Source of the DNA: Brevundimonas subvibrioides
Lineage (GTDB): Bacteria; Pseudomonadota; Alphaproteobacteria; Caulobacterales; Caulobacteraceae
Length of the DNA stretch: 64,000 nucleotides
Assembly (NCBI RefSeq): GCF_002280785.1
Contig: NZ_NCEQ01000003.1
Span: forward strand, 248,001-312,000
Direction of reading: 5' to 3'
This document shows, piece after piece, positions 48,761 to 57,692 of the stretch; the first letter of the stretch is position 1, and each line of letters starts with the position of its first letter. The notes beneath the pieces were generated by a model. That model was not told where the DNA came from. It searched no databases and saw only the letters and a list, made by a program, of their open reading frames with translations. The translations under genes and the position numbers were made by a program.

Positions 48761-49409
48761 GGACGTGCCGGATATGACGGAAGACGGAGCCCGATTGTGG
48801 GCCGTGGCTCAGGCTCTAGCCCGCGACGCCGACATTGTCAGGAGCGGCGGGCGGTCGCGTGTCCCGCCGATGCTGCTGTTCACCGACCCGGAACGGACGC
48901 CGAGGCCCTGGGAGATCGCGGCGCGGATGCCGGCGGGATCGGGCGTCGTCTATCGGTCGTTCGGCGCGGCGGACGCGATCCAGACCGCGGAGCGGCTGCG
49001 CATCGCCACCCGGGAGCGCGGGATGAGCCTGCTGATCGGACTGGACGCCGGGCTGGCGGACCGGGTCGACGCCGACGGCCTTCATCTGCCGGAACGGGCA
49101 ATCTCCGCGGCCTATGCCCTGTCGGGGCGGCGGCCGGACTGGATTCTGACCGGGGCGGTGCATTCGGTCCAGGCGGCGCTGGCCGCGCGGGATCTGGACG
49201 CGGTGGTGCTGTCCCCGATCTTCCCGGCGGGCGGGGAGTCCTCCGGGAAACCCTCTCTCGGCAGGAATTCCCTGGTCTGCGCCTCGGAGGGCCGGACGCG
49301 AGTCATCGCCCTTGGCGGGATCACGGCCGGAAATGCAGACGGATTGCAGGGATCGGGCGTCTACGGACTGGCGGCGATCGGCGGCATCGCCGGGCCGTTC
49401 GGGTCCTAA
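48759..49409 (+). CDS. thiE: Thiamine phosphate synthase-like protein
   Basis: A 216-residue TIM barrel: PPMLLFTDPERTPRP, GLDAGLADRVDADGLHLPE, WILTGAVHSVQAALAARDLD, AVVLSPIFPAGGESSGKPSL and VIALGGITAGNADGLQGSG VYGLAAIGGI. These match ThiE/TenI; thiamine synthesis or a TenI-like isomerase role cannot be separated. ATG 48759 overlaps the start of yggS; a second in-frame ATG lies at 48774. No other thi gene nearby. Confidence 0.75.
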   Translation: MDVPDMTEDGARLWAVAQALARDADIVRSGGRSRVPPMLLFTDPERTPRPWEIAARMPAGSGVVYRSFGAADAIQTAERLRIATRERGMSLLIGLDAGLADRVDADGLHLPERAISAAYALSGRRPDWILTGAVHSVQAALAARDLDAVVLSPIFPAGGESSGKPSLGRNSLVCASEGRTRVIALGGITAGNADGLQGSGVYGLAAIGGIAGPFGS

Positions 49410-49804
49410 AAGCGGAACAGGGTTTCCAGTCGCACGCGCGGCTGGGCGCGGCGGTCGGTCTCGGGCGCACGGGCCGGGTCCTGTTCGGGCGTGGCCAGGC
49501 CGGCGGCGGCGCCGACGCGCAGGCGCGGCGACAGGCGATAGTAGGCGCCGGCTTCGACGTCGCCCCATTCGGCTTCGCGGCCGACAGGCTGGTTCAGGTT
49601 GAAGTCGAGGCCCCAGCGGCCGTTCTCGTTCCAGCGCAGGCCGCGACGCGGTGCGGCGGGGGCCGAACGCTGGGCATTGGACGCTTCGGCCAGGGTCACG
49701 GCCGGCGCGCGCGACCGCGACTGCGCGGACGCTTCGCCCGCGACGCCGAGAAGGGCGACGAGACCGACAGAGGCAGCGATGACTGCGGCGAAACGCATTT
49801 CCAA
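49406..49804 (-). CDS. ntrZ: NtrZ-family periplasmic regulatory protein
   Basis: A 132-residue exported protein: signal peptide to ASAQ, then RGLRWNENGRWGLDFNLNQP, VGREAEWGDVEAGAYYRLSP and RLRVGAAAGL, the conserved core of NtrZ. In Caulobacter NtrZ acts in the periplasm on the sensor kinase NtrY. The end has a short variable Pro/Glu-rich piece before RVRLETLFRF. ATG 49804 or 49798. The stop overlaps that of convergent thiE. Confidence 0.7.
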   Translation of the reverse strand: MEMRFAAVIAASVGLVALLGVAGEASAQSRSRAPAVTLAEASNAQRSAPAAPRRGLRWNENGRWGLDFNLNQPVGREAEWGDVEAGAYYRLSPRLRVGAAAGLATPEQDPARAPETDRRAQPRVRLETLFRF

Positions 49805-50192
49805 CCCTTCGACCCGGCGTTTCTCGCCGGACCCTTGTTCCTGAACCCGGTGTTTCCACCGAGGACCTGCCGATTAGACACCGGTAGTCCGCCCGGTCAA
49901 CGCAACGAGGCCGAACCAACCCGGTTCCACCGACTCTTGCACCCGCCTGTGGCGCAAGCGTCACGGGAAGACGACAGGAAGGTGTTCGCCGGGCTGGGGA
50001 AATCGTCTTCCGAGCCCGATGCGGATCGTAGCCGCCGGATACGGAGGGCCTCGGCTGTGGATTGCCTTGTCATCGCCCCTTTTGGGCGTGTTATAGAGCC
50101 GAGCTTGGCGAACGGTCGGGACCGTTGCGCTCTTGCGCCCGCCGCCCGCATCGGGAACACGGCGGGTCAGCACCCGAGGGAGACGACGTTCG
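49805..50192. other. 388-bp intergenic region without a gene
   Basis: Divergent promoter region for ntrZ and the DUF3576 lipoprotein gene. The plus strand has TTGTCA near 50068 and GTTATAG 17-19 bp downstream, a weak promoter for the lipoprotein. No credible ORF, RNA or repeat is seen. Confidence 0.4.
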
Positions 50193-50648
50193 ATGGGTTT
50201 TGTTCGCGGCAAGACGGTCCTGGCGACCACGCTGGTTGTCACCGGCGGTCTGCTCCTCTCCGCCTGCGGCGGCCTGCCTTTCATGGGCGGAAGCTCGACT
50301 CCTCGCGCCACGACGGCGCAACAGGGCATCGGCGTGAATGCCTATCTGTGGCGCGCCACCCTCGACACCCTCAGCTTCATGCCGCTGCTGACCGCCGATC
50401 CCTGGGGCGGCGTCGTGAACTATGACTGGTACGTCAATCCGCAGACGCCGAACGAGCGTTTCAAGGCGACCGTCTTCATCCTCGACACCCGCCTGCGCGC
50501 CGACGCCCTGAACGTCACGGTGACCAAGGAAGTCCGCAGCGCCGGCGGCGACTGGACCGCCTCGCCCGTGGCCGCCCAGACCGAGGCCGACCTGGAAAAC
50601 GCGATCCTGACCAAGGCGCGCCAGCTCAACCTGTCGAACGCCGGCTAG
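50193..50648 (+). CDS. DUF3576 lipoprotein
   Basis: A 151-residue lipoprotein (LLLSACGGLP). The mature part GIGVNAYLWRATLDTLSFMP, LTADPWGGVVNYDWYVNP, ERFKATVFILDTRLRADAL NVTV matches DUF3576, an alphaproteobacterial envelope family of unknown role. ATG 50193 follows GGGAG. A palindromic repeat separates it from leuS. Confidence 0.85.
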   Translation: MGFVRGKTVLATTLVVTGGLLLSACGGLPFMGGSSTPRATTAQQGIGVNAYLWRATLDTLSFMPLLTADPWGGVVNYDWYVNPQTPNERFKATVFILDTRLRADALNVTVTKEVRSAGGDWTASPVAAQTEADLENAILTKARQLNLSNAG

Positions 50649-50654
50649 CTTCCG

Positions 50655-50828
50655 CGTCTCCTCCCTGTCGCGGAGCGATGGAGAGCGATCGACCGCCCGC
50701 CGCCTGGCGGGGGGTGGAGGGGCTCTTGACGCCCCACGACCGAGTCCGCTTCAAGAACCCCTCCGTCTCCTCCGCTTCGCTACGGATCCACCTCCCCGTT
50801 CGCCAAGCGGCGAACAGGGAGGAGACGC
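50655..50828. repeat. Palindromic repeat copy 8, upstream of leuS
   Basis: GTCTCCTCCCTGTCGCGG ... CGAACAGGGAGGAGAC. Includes the shared block AAGAACCCCTCCGTCTCC and CTACGGATCCACCTCCCC also seen in copies 3-5. Its end is 16 bp before the leuS start. Confidence 0.8.
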
Positions 50829-50843
50829 CTTGAAGGATTGCCC

Positions 50844-53411
50844 GTGTCCGCCTCTCCGACCCGCTACGACCCCAAGACCGCCGAGCCGCGCCAGCAGGCG
50901 CGCTGGGCCGATGCGAACGCCTTCGTCACCCGGGATACGGGTCGCCCGAAATACTATGTCCTTGAAATGTTTCCCTATCCGTCGGGGAACATCCACATGG
51001 GTCACGCCCGCAACTATGTGATGGGCGACGTCGTCGCGCGTCACAAGCGGGCCCAGGGCTTCGACGTCCTGCACCCGATGGGCTGGGACGCCTTCGGCAT
51101 GCCGGCCGAAAACGCGGCCATGGAGCGCGGCATCCACCCCAAGGGCTGGACCTACGACAACATCGCCTCGATGCGGGCGCAGCTGAAGCTGCTGGGCCTG
51201 TCGCTGGACTGGTCGCGCGAATTCGCCACCTGCGACCCGGAATATTACGGCAAGCAGCAGGCCTGGTTCCTGGAACTGTATCGGCGCGGCCTGGTCTATC
51301 GCAAGGACGGCGTCGTCAACTGGGACCCCGTCGACAACACTGTCCTGGCCAATGAACAGGTGATCGACGGCAAGGGGTGGCGCTCGGGCGCGGTGGTCGA
51401 GAAGCGCAAGCTGAACCAGTGGTTCCTGCGCATCACCGACTATGCCGACGACCTGATCGACGGGCTCAAGGACCTCGATCGCTGGCCCGACAAGGTCCGG
51501 CTGATGCAGGAGAACTGGATCGGCCGGTCCAAGGGCCTGCAGATGACCTGGACATGGGCGGGAGAGGCCCCGACCGCCTCGCCGGACGGTCTGGAAATCT
51601 ACACCACCCGCCCCGACACCCTGTTCGGCGCCTCCTTCATGGGCATCGCGCCCGACCATCCGATCGCCAGGGCCATGGCCGAGGCCGATCCGAAGGTCGC
51701 CGCCTTCGTCGCCGAATGCCGCGCGGGCGGAACCTCCACCGCCGACATCGAACAGGCCGAAAAGATCGGCTGGGACACCGGACTGAAGGTCCTCCACCCG
51801 TTCGACGGGCATGAGGTCAGCGTCTGGATCGCCAACTTCATCCTGTCGGAATACGGCACGGGCGCCATCTTCGGCTGCCCGGCCCACGACCAGCGCGACC
51901 TGGATTTCGCCCGCAAATATCTGCTGCCTGTCCTGGCCGTGGTGAAACCGGACGGCGCGGGCGATGATTTCGCGGTCGAGACCGAGGCCTATACGGGCCC
52001 GGGCGCCCTGTTCCACTCCGACTTCCTCGATGGGCTGTCGATCGAGGACGCCAAGGCGGCCGCCATCGCCCGGATCGAGGCGGCCGGCATGGGCAAGGGC
52101 GCGACCATCTATCGCCTGCGCGACTGGGGCGTCTCGAGGCAGCGCTACTGGGGCTGCCCCATCCCCATGGTCCATTGCCCGTCCTGCGGCGTGGTCGAGG
52201 TTCCCGCCGATCAACTGCCGGTCGTCCTGCCCGACGACGTGACCTTCGACGTGCCCGGCAACCCGCTGGATCGCCACCCGACCTGGAAACACGTCCAATG
52301 CCCGTCCTGCGCCGCCGATGCGACGCGGGAGACCGATACGCTCGACACCTTCGTCGATTCCAGCTGGTATTTCGCCCGCTTCACCGACCCGACGGCGGCC
52401 GAGCCGATCAACAAGGACGCCGCCGATCGCTGGCTGGCGGTGGACCAGTATATCGGCGGGGTCGAGCATGCGGTCCTGCACCTGCTCTACGCCCGGTTCA
52501 TCACCCGCGCCTTGTCCGACGCCGGCATGCTGTCGGTGAAGGAGCCCTTCGCCGGCCTGTTCACCCAGGGGATGGTGGTCCACGAGACCTATCGCCGGGC
52601 CGACGGCGCCTGGGTCGAGCCGACCGACGTCGACCTGACCAACGACGCCGGCGTGCGCTCCGCTCGTCAGAGGTCGACCGGCGAGACCCTGGTCATCGGC
52701 GACATCGAGAAGATGTCGAAGTCGAAGAAGAACGTCGTCGCGCCCCAGGAAATCCTGGACTCGCACGGCGTGGACGCCGGCCGCCTGTTCGTCCTGTCCG
52801 ACAGCCCGCCCGAGCGCGACGTGCAGTGGACCCCCGGCGGCGTCGAGGGCGCCAGCCGCTTCGTCCAGCGGGTCTGGACCCTGTTCGACAGCTTCGAGGC
52901 CGACACAGCCGGTGATCCGGCCGCCGACGCCCTGCTGCTCAAGGAAACACACAAGGCCATCAAGGCCGTGTCCGAGGGCGTCGAAGGCTTCCGCTTCAAC
53001 TCCGCCATCGCCAAGCTCTACGCCTTCGTGGCCACGATCCGCGACCACGACGGCGCGTCAGGCAGAGCGCGGCGTGAGGCTCTGTCGGCCCTGGCCCGTC
53101 TCGTCGCCCCCTTCACCCCGCACGTCGCCGAGGAAGGCTGGACCCGTCTGGGCGAGACCGGCATGGTTCTCGACGCCCCTTGGCCCGTGTTCGATCCGGC
53201 CCTGGCCGCCGACGACGAGGTCGTGCTGCCCATCCAGATCAACGGCAAGCGCCGCGGCGAGATCACGATGCCGCGCGGGGCCGACGCCAGGGCGGTCGAG
53301 GCCCAGGCGCTCGCCAATCCAGCTGTTCAGGCCTATCTGGAAGCCAACTCGCAATCGATCCGCAAGGTGATCGTCGTGCCCGATCGCATCGTCAACCTGG
53401 TGGCCGGCTAG
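50844..53411 (+). CDS. leuS: Leucyl-tRNA synthetase
   Basis: About 855 residues, class I. HIGH-type motif [13 protein letters not shown] (near residue 50), editing domain with [34 protein letters not shown], and KMSKSKKN near 625; C-terminal [14 protein letters not shown] 50844 ([10 protein letters not shown]) with GAAGGA upstream is preferred; TTG 50838 would add two residues. lptE follows without gap, then holA. Confidence 0.95.
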   Translation: MSASPTRYDPKTAEPRQQARWADANAFVTRDTGRPKYYVLEMFPYPSGNIHMGHARNYVMGDVVARHKRAQGFDVLHPMGWDAFGMPAENAAMERGIHPKGWTYDNIASMRAQLKLLGLSLDWSREFATCDPEYYGKQQAWFLELYRRGLVYRKDGVVNWDPVDNTVLANEQVIDGKGWRSGAVVEKRKLNQWFLRITDYADDLIDGLKDLDRWPDKVRLMQENWIGRSKGLQMTWTWAGEAPTASPDGLEIYTTRPDTLFGASFMGIAPDHPIARAMAEADPKVAAFVAECRAGGTSTADIEQAEKIGWDTGLKVLHPFDGHEVSVWIANFILSEYGTGAIFGCPAHDQRDLDFARKYLLPVLAVVKPDGAGDDFAVETEAYTGPGALFHSDFLDGLSIEDAKAAAIARIEAAGMGKGATIYRLRDWGVSRQRYWGCPIPMVHCPSCGVVEVPADQLPVVLPDDVTFDVPGNPLDRHPTWKHVQCPSCAADATRETDTLDTFVDSSWYFARFTDPTAAEPINKDAADRWLAVDQYIGGVEHAVLHLLYARFITRALSDAGMLSVKEPFAGLFTQGMVVHETYRRADGAWVEPTDVDLTNDAGVRSARQRSTGETLVIGDIEKMSKSKKNVVAPQEILDSHGVDAGRLFVLSDSPPERDVQWTPGGVEGASRFVQRVWTLFDSFEADTAGDPAADALLLKETHKAIKAVSEGVEGFRFNSAIAKLYAFVATIRDHDGASGRARREALSALARLVAPFTPHVAEEGWTRLGETGMVLDAPWPVFDPALAADDEVVLPIQINGKRRGEITMPRGADARAVEAQALANPAVQAYLEANSQSIRKVIVVPDRIVNLVAG

Positions 53412-53894
53412 ATGTCGGTCCGCAGCCTGTCAGCGCTGGCGGCCGCCGCCCTGCTCCTGGCCGGGTGCGGATTCACGCCGCTGTACGGGGATGCGGGCGG
53501 ATCGCCGTCGCTGAGCCGGATCGCCGTGACGACCCAGGACGACCGGCTGGGATACCGCCTGCGCGAGCAGCTGGAGGACGCTCTCGGCTGGAACCGCAAC
53601 GCGGCGCCGCTTTATCGGCTGGAGACGGTCGTTCAGCAGAACCGTCGTCCGCTGGGCCGCCGAATCGACGACACCGCCACCCGTTATGAGCTGACCGTGC
53701 GCGGGGCCTGGACCCTGACGCCCGTCGCGGGCGGCGCGGCCCTGACCGGGACCGAGGCCGTCACCATCACCTACGCCGCCGCCGACCAGCCCTATGCCGC
53801 CATCGCGGCCCAGCAGGACGGCGAGGACCGCGCCGCCTCCGAACTGGCCCGGCTGATCCGCGTCGACCTGATGCGGGCTCTCTCCGTCCCATGA
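53412..53894 (+). CDS. lptE: LPS-assembly lipoprotein LptE
   Basis: A 160-residue lipoprotein (LLLAGCGFTPLYGD), partner of LptD in placing LPS at the cell surface. Conserved GFTPLYG, RLGYRLREQLEDAL, TRYELTVRGAWTL and IRVDLMRAL. The leuS-lptE-holA order is the common alphaproteobacterial arrangement. ATG 53412 immediately after the leuS stop; its own stop overlaps holA (ATGA). Confidence 0.9.
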   Translation: MSVRSLSALAAAALLLAGCGFTPLYGDAGGSPSLSRIAVTTQDDRLGYRLREQLEDALGWNRNAAPLYRLETVVQQNRRPLGRRIDDTATRYELTVRGAWTLTPVAGGAALTGTEAVTITYAAADQPYAAIAAQQDGEDRAASELARLIRVDLMRALSVP

Positions 53895-54943
53895 TCCTCG
53901 CCAAGCGGCCCGAGGTCGACCGCTTCCTGGCGAAGCCGGACGCCGGGATCCGCGCCGCCGTCATCCACGGCAAGGACCGCTCCGGCGTCGCCGAGCGGGC
54001 CGAAATCCTGTGCAGGGCCGTCACCCCCGACCTGAACGACCCGTTCAACGTCACCCTGCTGACCGACACGGACATCGACGGCGACGAGGCCCGGCTGGAA
54101 GAGGCCCTGACCGCCCTGTCGATGATAGGCGGACGCAGACTGGTCCGCGTGCGGCTGGGGTCGGAGAAGGCCTCGATCGACAAGATGCTGGCGGCCGCGC
54201 TCAAGGTGCATGCCGACGGCGGCTACAATCCCGACTGCATGCTGGTGATCGAGGCCGGGGCCCTGGGCCGCGATTCCGCCCTGCGCAAGGCGGCCGAGGC
54301 CGGCAAGGATTCGGTCGGCATCGCGGTCTACGAGGATGAGGCCGGCGACATCGCCCGCATGACGCGCGAGGCTCTCGCCGTCGACAAGGTGGGCCTGACC
54401 ACTGACGCCCTGGCCGCCTTCGTCGCCCGCCTGCCCCGCGAGCGCGGCCTGATGCGCCAGGAGATCGAGCGGCTGGCCTTGTATGTGGGTCCGGGATCGG
54501 GCCGGACCATCGATGTCGAGGAGCTGGAGGCGCATCTGGGCGTGGAAGCGGACGCTTCGCTCGCCGATGCGGCGCTGCAGGCCTTCGGCGGACGCCCCGC
54601 TCCGGCGCAAGGCGGGCTGAGACGCGCCCTGGCTGAAGGCGAAAGCGCGGTCATGGCGGTGCGCTCCGCCTCGATCCATCTCGGCAAGCTGCGCCGGATC
54701 AATGTGCTTCAGGGCTCGGGCGCCGGGGCCAAGGAGGCCGCCAAGGCCGCCGGCGTGTTCTGGAAACAGGAGGCCGAAATTCTGCGTCAGGCCCGCGCCT
54801 GGCGGCTTGAAGACCTCGACGTGGTTCAGGACAGCGTCAACACCGCCGACGTCGCCACCAAGACGACGGGCATGCCCGAGCACCTGATCGCCGAGCGGCT
54901 CCTGCTGGAAATCGCGGCGCGGGCGAGAAGGCTCGGACTTTGA
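53891..54943 (+). CDS. holA: DNA polymerase III delta subunit
   Basis: Clamp-loader subunit that opens the beta ring. 350 residues: AAVIHGKDRSGVAERAEILC, LSMIGGRRLVRVRLGSEKAS, CMLVIEAGALGRDSALRKAA, ARLPRERGLMRQEIERLALY and the C-terminal collar domain. ATG 53891 overlaps the lptE stop. Confidence 0.92.
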   Translation: MILAKRPEVDRFLAKPDAGIRAAVIHGKDRSGVAERAEILCRAVTPDLNDPFNVTLLTDTDIDGDEARLEEALTALSMIGGRRLVRVRLGSEKASIDKMLAAALKVHADGGYNPDCMLVIEAGALGRDSALRKAAEAGKDSVGIAVYEDEAGDIARMTREALAVDKVGLTTDALAAFVARLPRERGLMRQEIERLALYVGPGSGRTIDVEELEAHLGVEADASLADAALQAFGGRPAPAQGGLRRALAEGESAVMAVRSASIHLGKLRRINVLQGSGAGAKEAAKAAGVFWKQEAEILRQARAWRLEDLDVVQDSVNTADVATKTTGMPEHLIAERLLLEIAARARRLGL

Positions 54944-54948
54944 ATCAT

Positions 54949-55112
54949 TCCCTTCTCCCCTTGCGGGAGAAGGTGGCAGCCGAAGGCTGACGGATGAGGG
55001 GTTGTACCAGCGGTCGGAGTGAATGGATCGAGCGCTAATCTTCGACCTCAGCGTGAGACCCCTCATCCGACCTCGCTTCGCTCGGCCACCTTCTCCCGCA
55101 GGGGGAGAAGGG
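54949..55112. repeat. Palindromic repeat copy 9 (variant)
   Basis: CCCTTCTCCCCTTGCGGGAGAAGG at the left and CCTTCTCCCGCAGGGGGAGAAGGG at the right; inner arms GACGGATGAGGGGT and ACCCCTCATCC. Same plan as the other copies but with a TTCTCCC/GGGAGAA terminus, so it is probably a subfamily. It lies between the convergent holA and the small gene at 55119. Confidence 0.75.
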
Positions 55113-55118
55113 AAATCG

Positions 55119-55295
55119 TCAGCCCCGCTTCGACGCCTTGCGGAAGGCGGGCTTGGCGAGGGCGGCGCTCTTGGCGGCGGCGGCCCGTTCCTCGCCCTTG
55201 CCGCCGTTCATCGCGGCGTGGCCGGGCGTAGCGGTCCTCTTGGCGGCGAGGACGCGTTTCAGGGCTTCGGAGGCGGTTTCGGGCGTGTCGGTCAT
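55119..55295 (-). CDS. Small basic Ala/Lys-rich protein
   Basis: A 58-residue ORF: MTDTPETASEALKRVLAAKR, TATPGHAAMNGGKGEERAAA, then AKSAALAKPAFRKASKRG. Strongly basic with spaced A/K/R, reminiscent of histone-H1-like tails. Codon usage is GC-rich at third positions, supporting coding. It lies 26 bp downstream of the ParB start side on the same strand arrangement, directly after parB in the minus-strand order. Function unknown. Confidence 0.55.
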   Translation of the reverse strand: MTDTPETASEALKRVLAAKRTATPGHAAMNGGKGEERAAAAKSAALAKPAFRKASKRG

Positions 55296-55321
55296 GACGT
55301 CACCCTAGCACGCTCGCGCAG

Positions 55322-56212
55322 TCAGGCGCGCATCAACCGGCGACAGAGGTCGTCCAGCTGTTCCAGGCTGGCGTAGGACAGGGTCAGTTCGCCCTTCCCG
55401 CCCCTGTCGGCCAGGGCGATCTTGACGCCGAGGGCATCGGCCAGATCCTGTTCCAGAGCCGCGATGTCGGGCGATACGGACACCTGGTCTGCCGAGCTCT
55501 TCCCCGCCTTCGGCTTCTGCTCGTCCTGCGACTTGCGGGCCAGGGCCTCGGTCTGACGGACGTTCAGCCCCTGGGCGACGACCTGGTCGGCGAGCGCGTC
55601 AGGGTCTTTCGCCGTCAGCAGGGCGCGGGCGTGACCAGCGGACAGACGGCCGTCCAGAACGTGCCCGCGAGCGCCGGGGCTCAGCTGGGTCAGGCGCAGG
55701 GTGTTGGCGACATGGCTGCGCGACTTGCCGACGATGCCGGCGACCGCGTCCTGGGTGCGGCCGAACCGCTCCATCAGCACGCCATAGGCCGCGGCCTCCT
55801 CCAGCGGGTTGAGGTCGGCGCGCTGGACGTTCTCGATAATGGCGACTTCCAGCACCTCGAGGTCGTCCATTTCCCGGATGATGACCGGCACCTCGGTCAG
55901 TCGCGCGCCCTGGGCCGCGCGCCAGCGGCGCTCGCCGGCGATAATCTGCCAGACGCCGTCCTCGCCGGGCTGCTGACGCACCAGAATCGGCTGCAGCACG
56001 CCCTTGTCGCGGATCGACTGGGTCAGTTCGTCGTGGTCCGCCTTGGTGAACTGCTTGCGCGGCTGATCCGGGTTGGGCTTCAGGCTCTCGATCGGGACCG
56101 ACAGCACGCCGGTCGGCAGAACTGCGCCCGACGCGACCGGCACAGCCTCGTTGATCGACTCGCCCATCAGGGCGGACAGGCCGCGGCCCAGGCCTCTTTG
56201 ACGTTCAGACAA
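55322..56212 (-). CDS. parB: Chromosome partitioning protein ParB
   Basis: CTP-dependent DNA clamp that loads at parS. 296 residues: RGLGRGLSALMGE, ESLKPNPDQPRKQF, GVLQPILVRQQPG, IIAGERRWRAAQ (CTP-binding GERR box), ENVQRADLNPLEEAAAYGVL, HTH with GKSRSHVANTLRLTQLSP and GHARALL. ATG 56212, 21 bp after parA stop. parS sites lie in and near parA and mnmE. Confidence 0.95.
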   Translation of the reverse strand: MSERQRGLGRGLSALMGESINEAVPVASGAVLPTGVLSVPIESLKPNPDQPRKQFTKADHDELTQSIRDKGVLQPILVRQQPGEDGVWQIIAGERRWRAAQGARLTEVPVIIREMDDLEVLEVAIIENVQRADLNPLEEAAAYGVLMERFGRTQDAVAGIVGKSRSHVANTLRLTQLSPGARGHVLDGRLSAGHARALLTAKDPDALADQVVAQGLNVRQTEALARKSQDEQKPKAGKSSADQVSVSPDIAALEQDLADALGVKIALADRGGKGELTLSYASLEQLDDLCRRLMRA

Positions 56213-56233
56213 ACTCTTGATTCCGTATGATGA

Positions 56234-57061
56234 TCAGGCGGCGAGGCGGCGGCGTTCGCGACCGACGACTTCTTTGGCGAGCTTCAGATAGGCCTGGCTG
56301 CCCGTGCATTTCAGATCGTAGATCAGAACGGGTTTTCCGAAGGACGGCGCCTCGGACACCCGCACGTTCCGGGGGATGACCGCGTCATAGACCTTGTCCC
56401 CGAAGTGGCTCCGAACATCGGCGGCCACCTGTCCCGAGAGGGCGTTGCGGCGGTCATACATGGTCAGGACCAGACCCTGGATTTCGAGCGTCGGATTCAA
56501 TGATTGACGGACCATCTCGATCGTCTTGATCAACTGCGTCAACCCTTCCAGGGCGAAGAACTCGCACTGCAGCGGGACCAGAACCCCGTCGGCGGCGGCC
56601 ATGGCGTTGAGCGTCAACAGGTTCAACGACGGCGGGCAGTCGATCAGCACATAGTCATACCCGGTATGGCCTTCCCCGCCCTGTCCCGCGAGCGCGTCGC
56701 GCAGGCGGTAGGAGCGGCGATCGGCCTGGCTGAGCTCGATCTCGACGCCCGACATGTCGGCGTCGGCTGGAATGATGTGCAAGCCCGGCACGGCCGTCGG
56801 TACAGCCGCATCATGGACGGACCGACCGTCGACGATCACGTCATAGATGGTGATCCGGCGTGTTTCACGTGGAACACCCAGACCCGTGGAGGCATTGCCC
56901 TGGGGATCCATGTCGACGATCAGCACCTTCTCGCCGATGGCGGCCAGCGCCGTGCCGAGGTTGATCGCGGTCGTCGTCTTCCCCACCCCGCCCTTCTGGT
57001 TGGACACGGCGAGGACGCGCGGAGCCTTCTTCGGGCCAGGGCCTGGGACTGACTTGGTCAT
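56234..57061 (-). CDS. parA: Chromosome partitioning ATPase ParA
   Basis: Deviant Walker ATPase that moves ParB-parS complexes. 275 residues: LAVSNQKGGVGKTTTAINLG, VDMDPQGNASTGLG, YVLIDCPPSLNLLTLNAMAA, VLTMYDRRNALS. ATG 57061 lies 1 bp after the rsmG stop; the longer frame to 57301 is inside rsmG and rejected. A near-perfect parS lies within the gene. Confidence 0.95.
   Translation of the reverse strand: MTKSVPGPGPKKAPRVLAVSNQKGGVGKTTTAINLGTALAAIGEKVLIVDMDPQGNASTGLGVPRETRRITIYDVIVDGRSVHDAAVPTAVPGLHIIPADADMSGVEIELSQADRRSYRLRDALAGQGGEGHTGYDYVLIDCPPSLNLLTLNAMAAADGVLVPLQCEFFALEGLTQLIKTIEMVRQSLNPTLEIQGLVLTMYDRRNALSGQVAADVRSHFGDKVYDAVIPRNVRVSEAPSFGKPVLIYDLKCTGSQAYLKLAKEVVGRERRRLAA
56861..56876. 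promoter_or_regulatory. parS site 1 (within parA)
   Basis: TGTTTCACGTGGAACA, one base different from the consensus TGTTTCACGTGAAACA. Confidence 0.85.
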
Positions 57062-57062
57062 A

Positions 57063-57692
57063 CTAACCACGTTGCTGATTTCCACGGGGAAGAAGGCTCC
57101 GGACGGTAACGATGCGGCCCCCCGGATCGCTGCGCGAGACCGAAAGCTCGGCCTCGACTTGCCAGGACTTCGAGGCCTCCCGCAACTCCGCCTCGGCCTT
57201 CTCTCCCTTGAGAAACAAACCTTGTGCACCGCGAGACAGATAGGGCTGTGCATAACCCAGAAGCTTTTCCATCGGCGCGACGGCGCGCGCGGTGACGACA
57301 TCGACCTTCAGCGCCTGTTCCTCGGCCCGCCCCCAGACGACGGTCGCCGGCAGGGCCAGCTCATCCACGATGGTCTGCAGGAAGCGGCAGCGTTTCTGCA
57401 GGGAATCGATCAGCCAGATGTGGGCGTCCGGTCGTCCCTTGAGGAGGATGGCCAGGACCACGCCCGGGAAACCCGCTCCAGCGCCAAGGTCCGCCCAGGT
57501 CCGCGCGAAACCGGCGAGATCCAGGAGTTGGGCCGAGTCCCAGGCGTGACGGTTCCAGAAGTCCGGCAGACTGTCCGGCCCGACCAGGTTCATGACCGCG
57601 TTGGCCTCGGTCAGCATGACCCGAAACCGTTCGAGGTCGGCCATCCGTTCCGGCCAGGCGCCGGTCGCCTTCTGGAATTCCTCGGCGGTCAT
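57063..57692 (-). CDS. rsmG: 16S rRNA (guanine-527-N7) methyltransferase RsmG
   Basis: A 209-residue SAM methyltransferase (GidB): NLVGPDSLPDFWNRHAWDS, WADLGAGAGFPGVVLAILLK, IDSLQKRCRFLQTIVDEL and VTARAVAPMEKLLGYAQPYL. ATG 57692 overlaps the mnmG stop, and the stop is 1 bp from parA. Confidence 0.95.
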   Translation of the reverse strand: MTAEEFQKATGAWPERMADLERFRVMLTEANAVMNLVGPDSLPDFWNRHAWDSAQLLDLAGFARTWADLGAGAGFPGVVLAILLKGRPDAHIWLIDSLQKRCRFLQTIVDELALPATVVWGRAEEQALKVDVVTARAVAPMEKLLGYAQPYLSRGAQGLFLKGEKAEAELREASKSWQVEAELSVSRSDPGGRIVTVRSLLPRGNQQRG

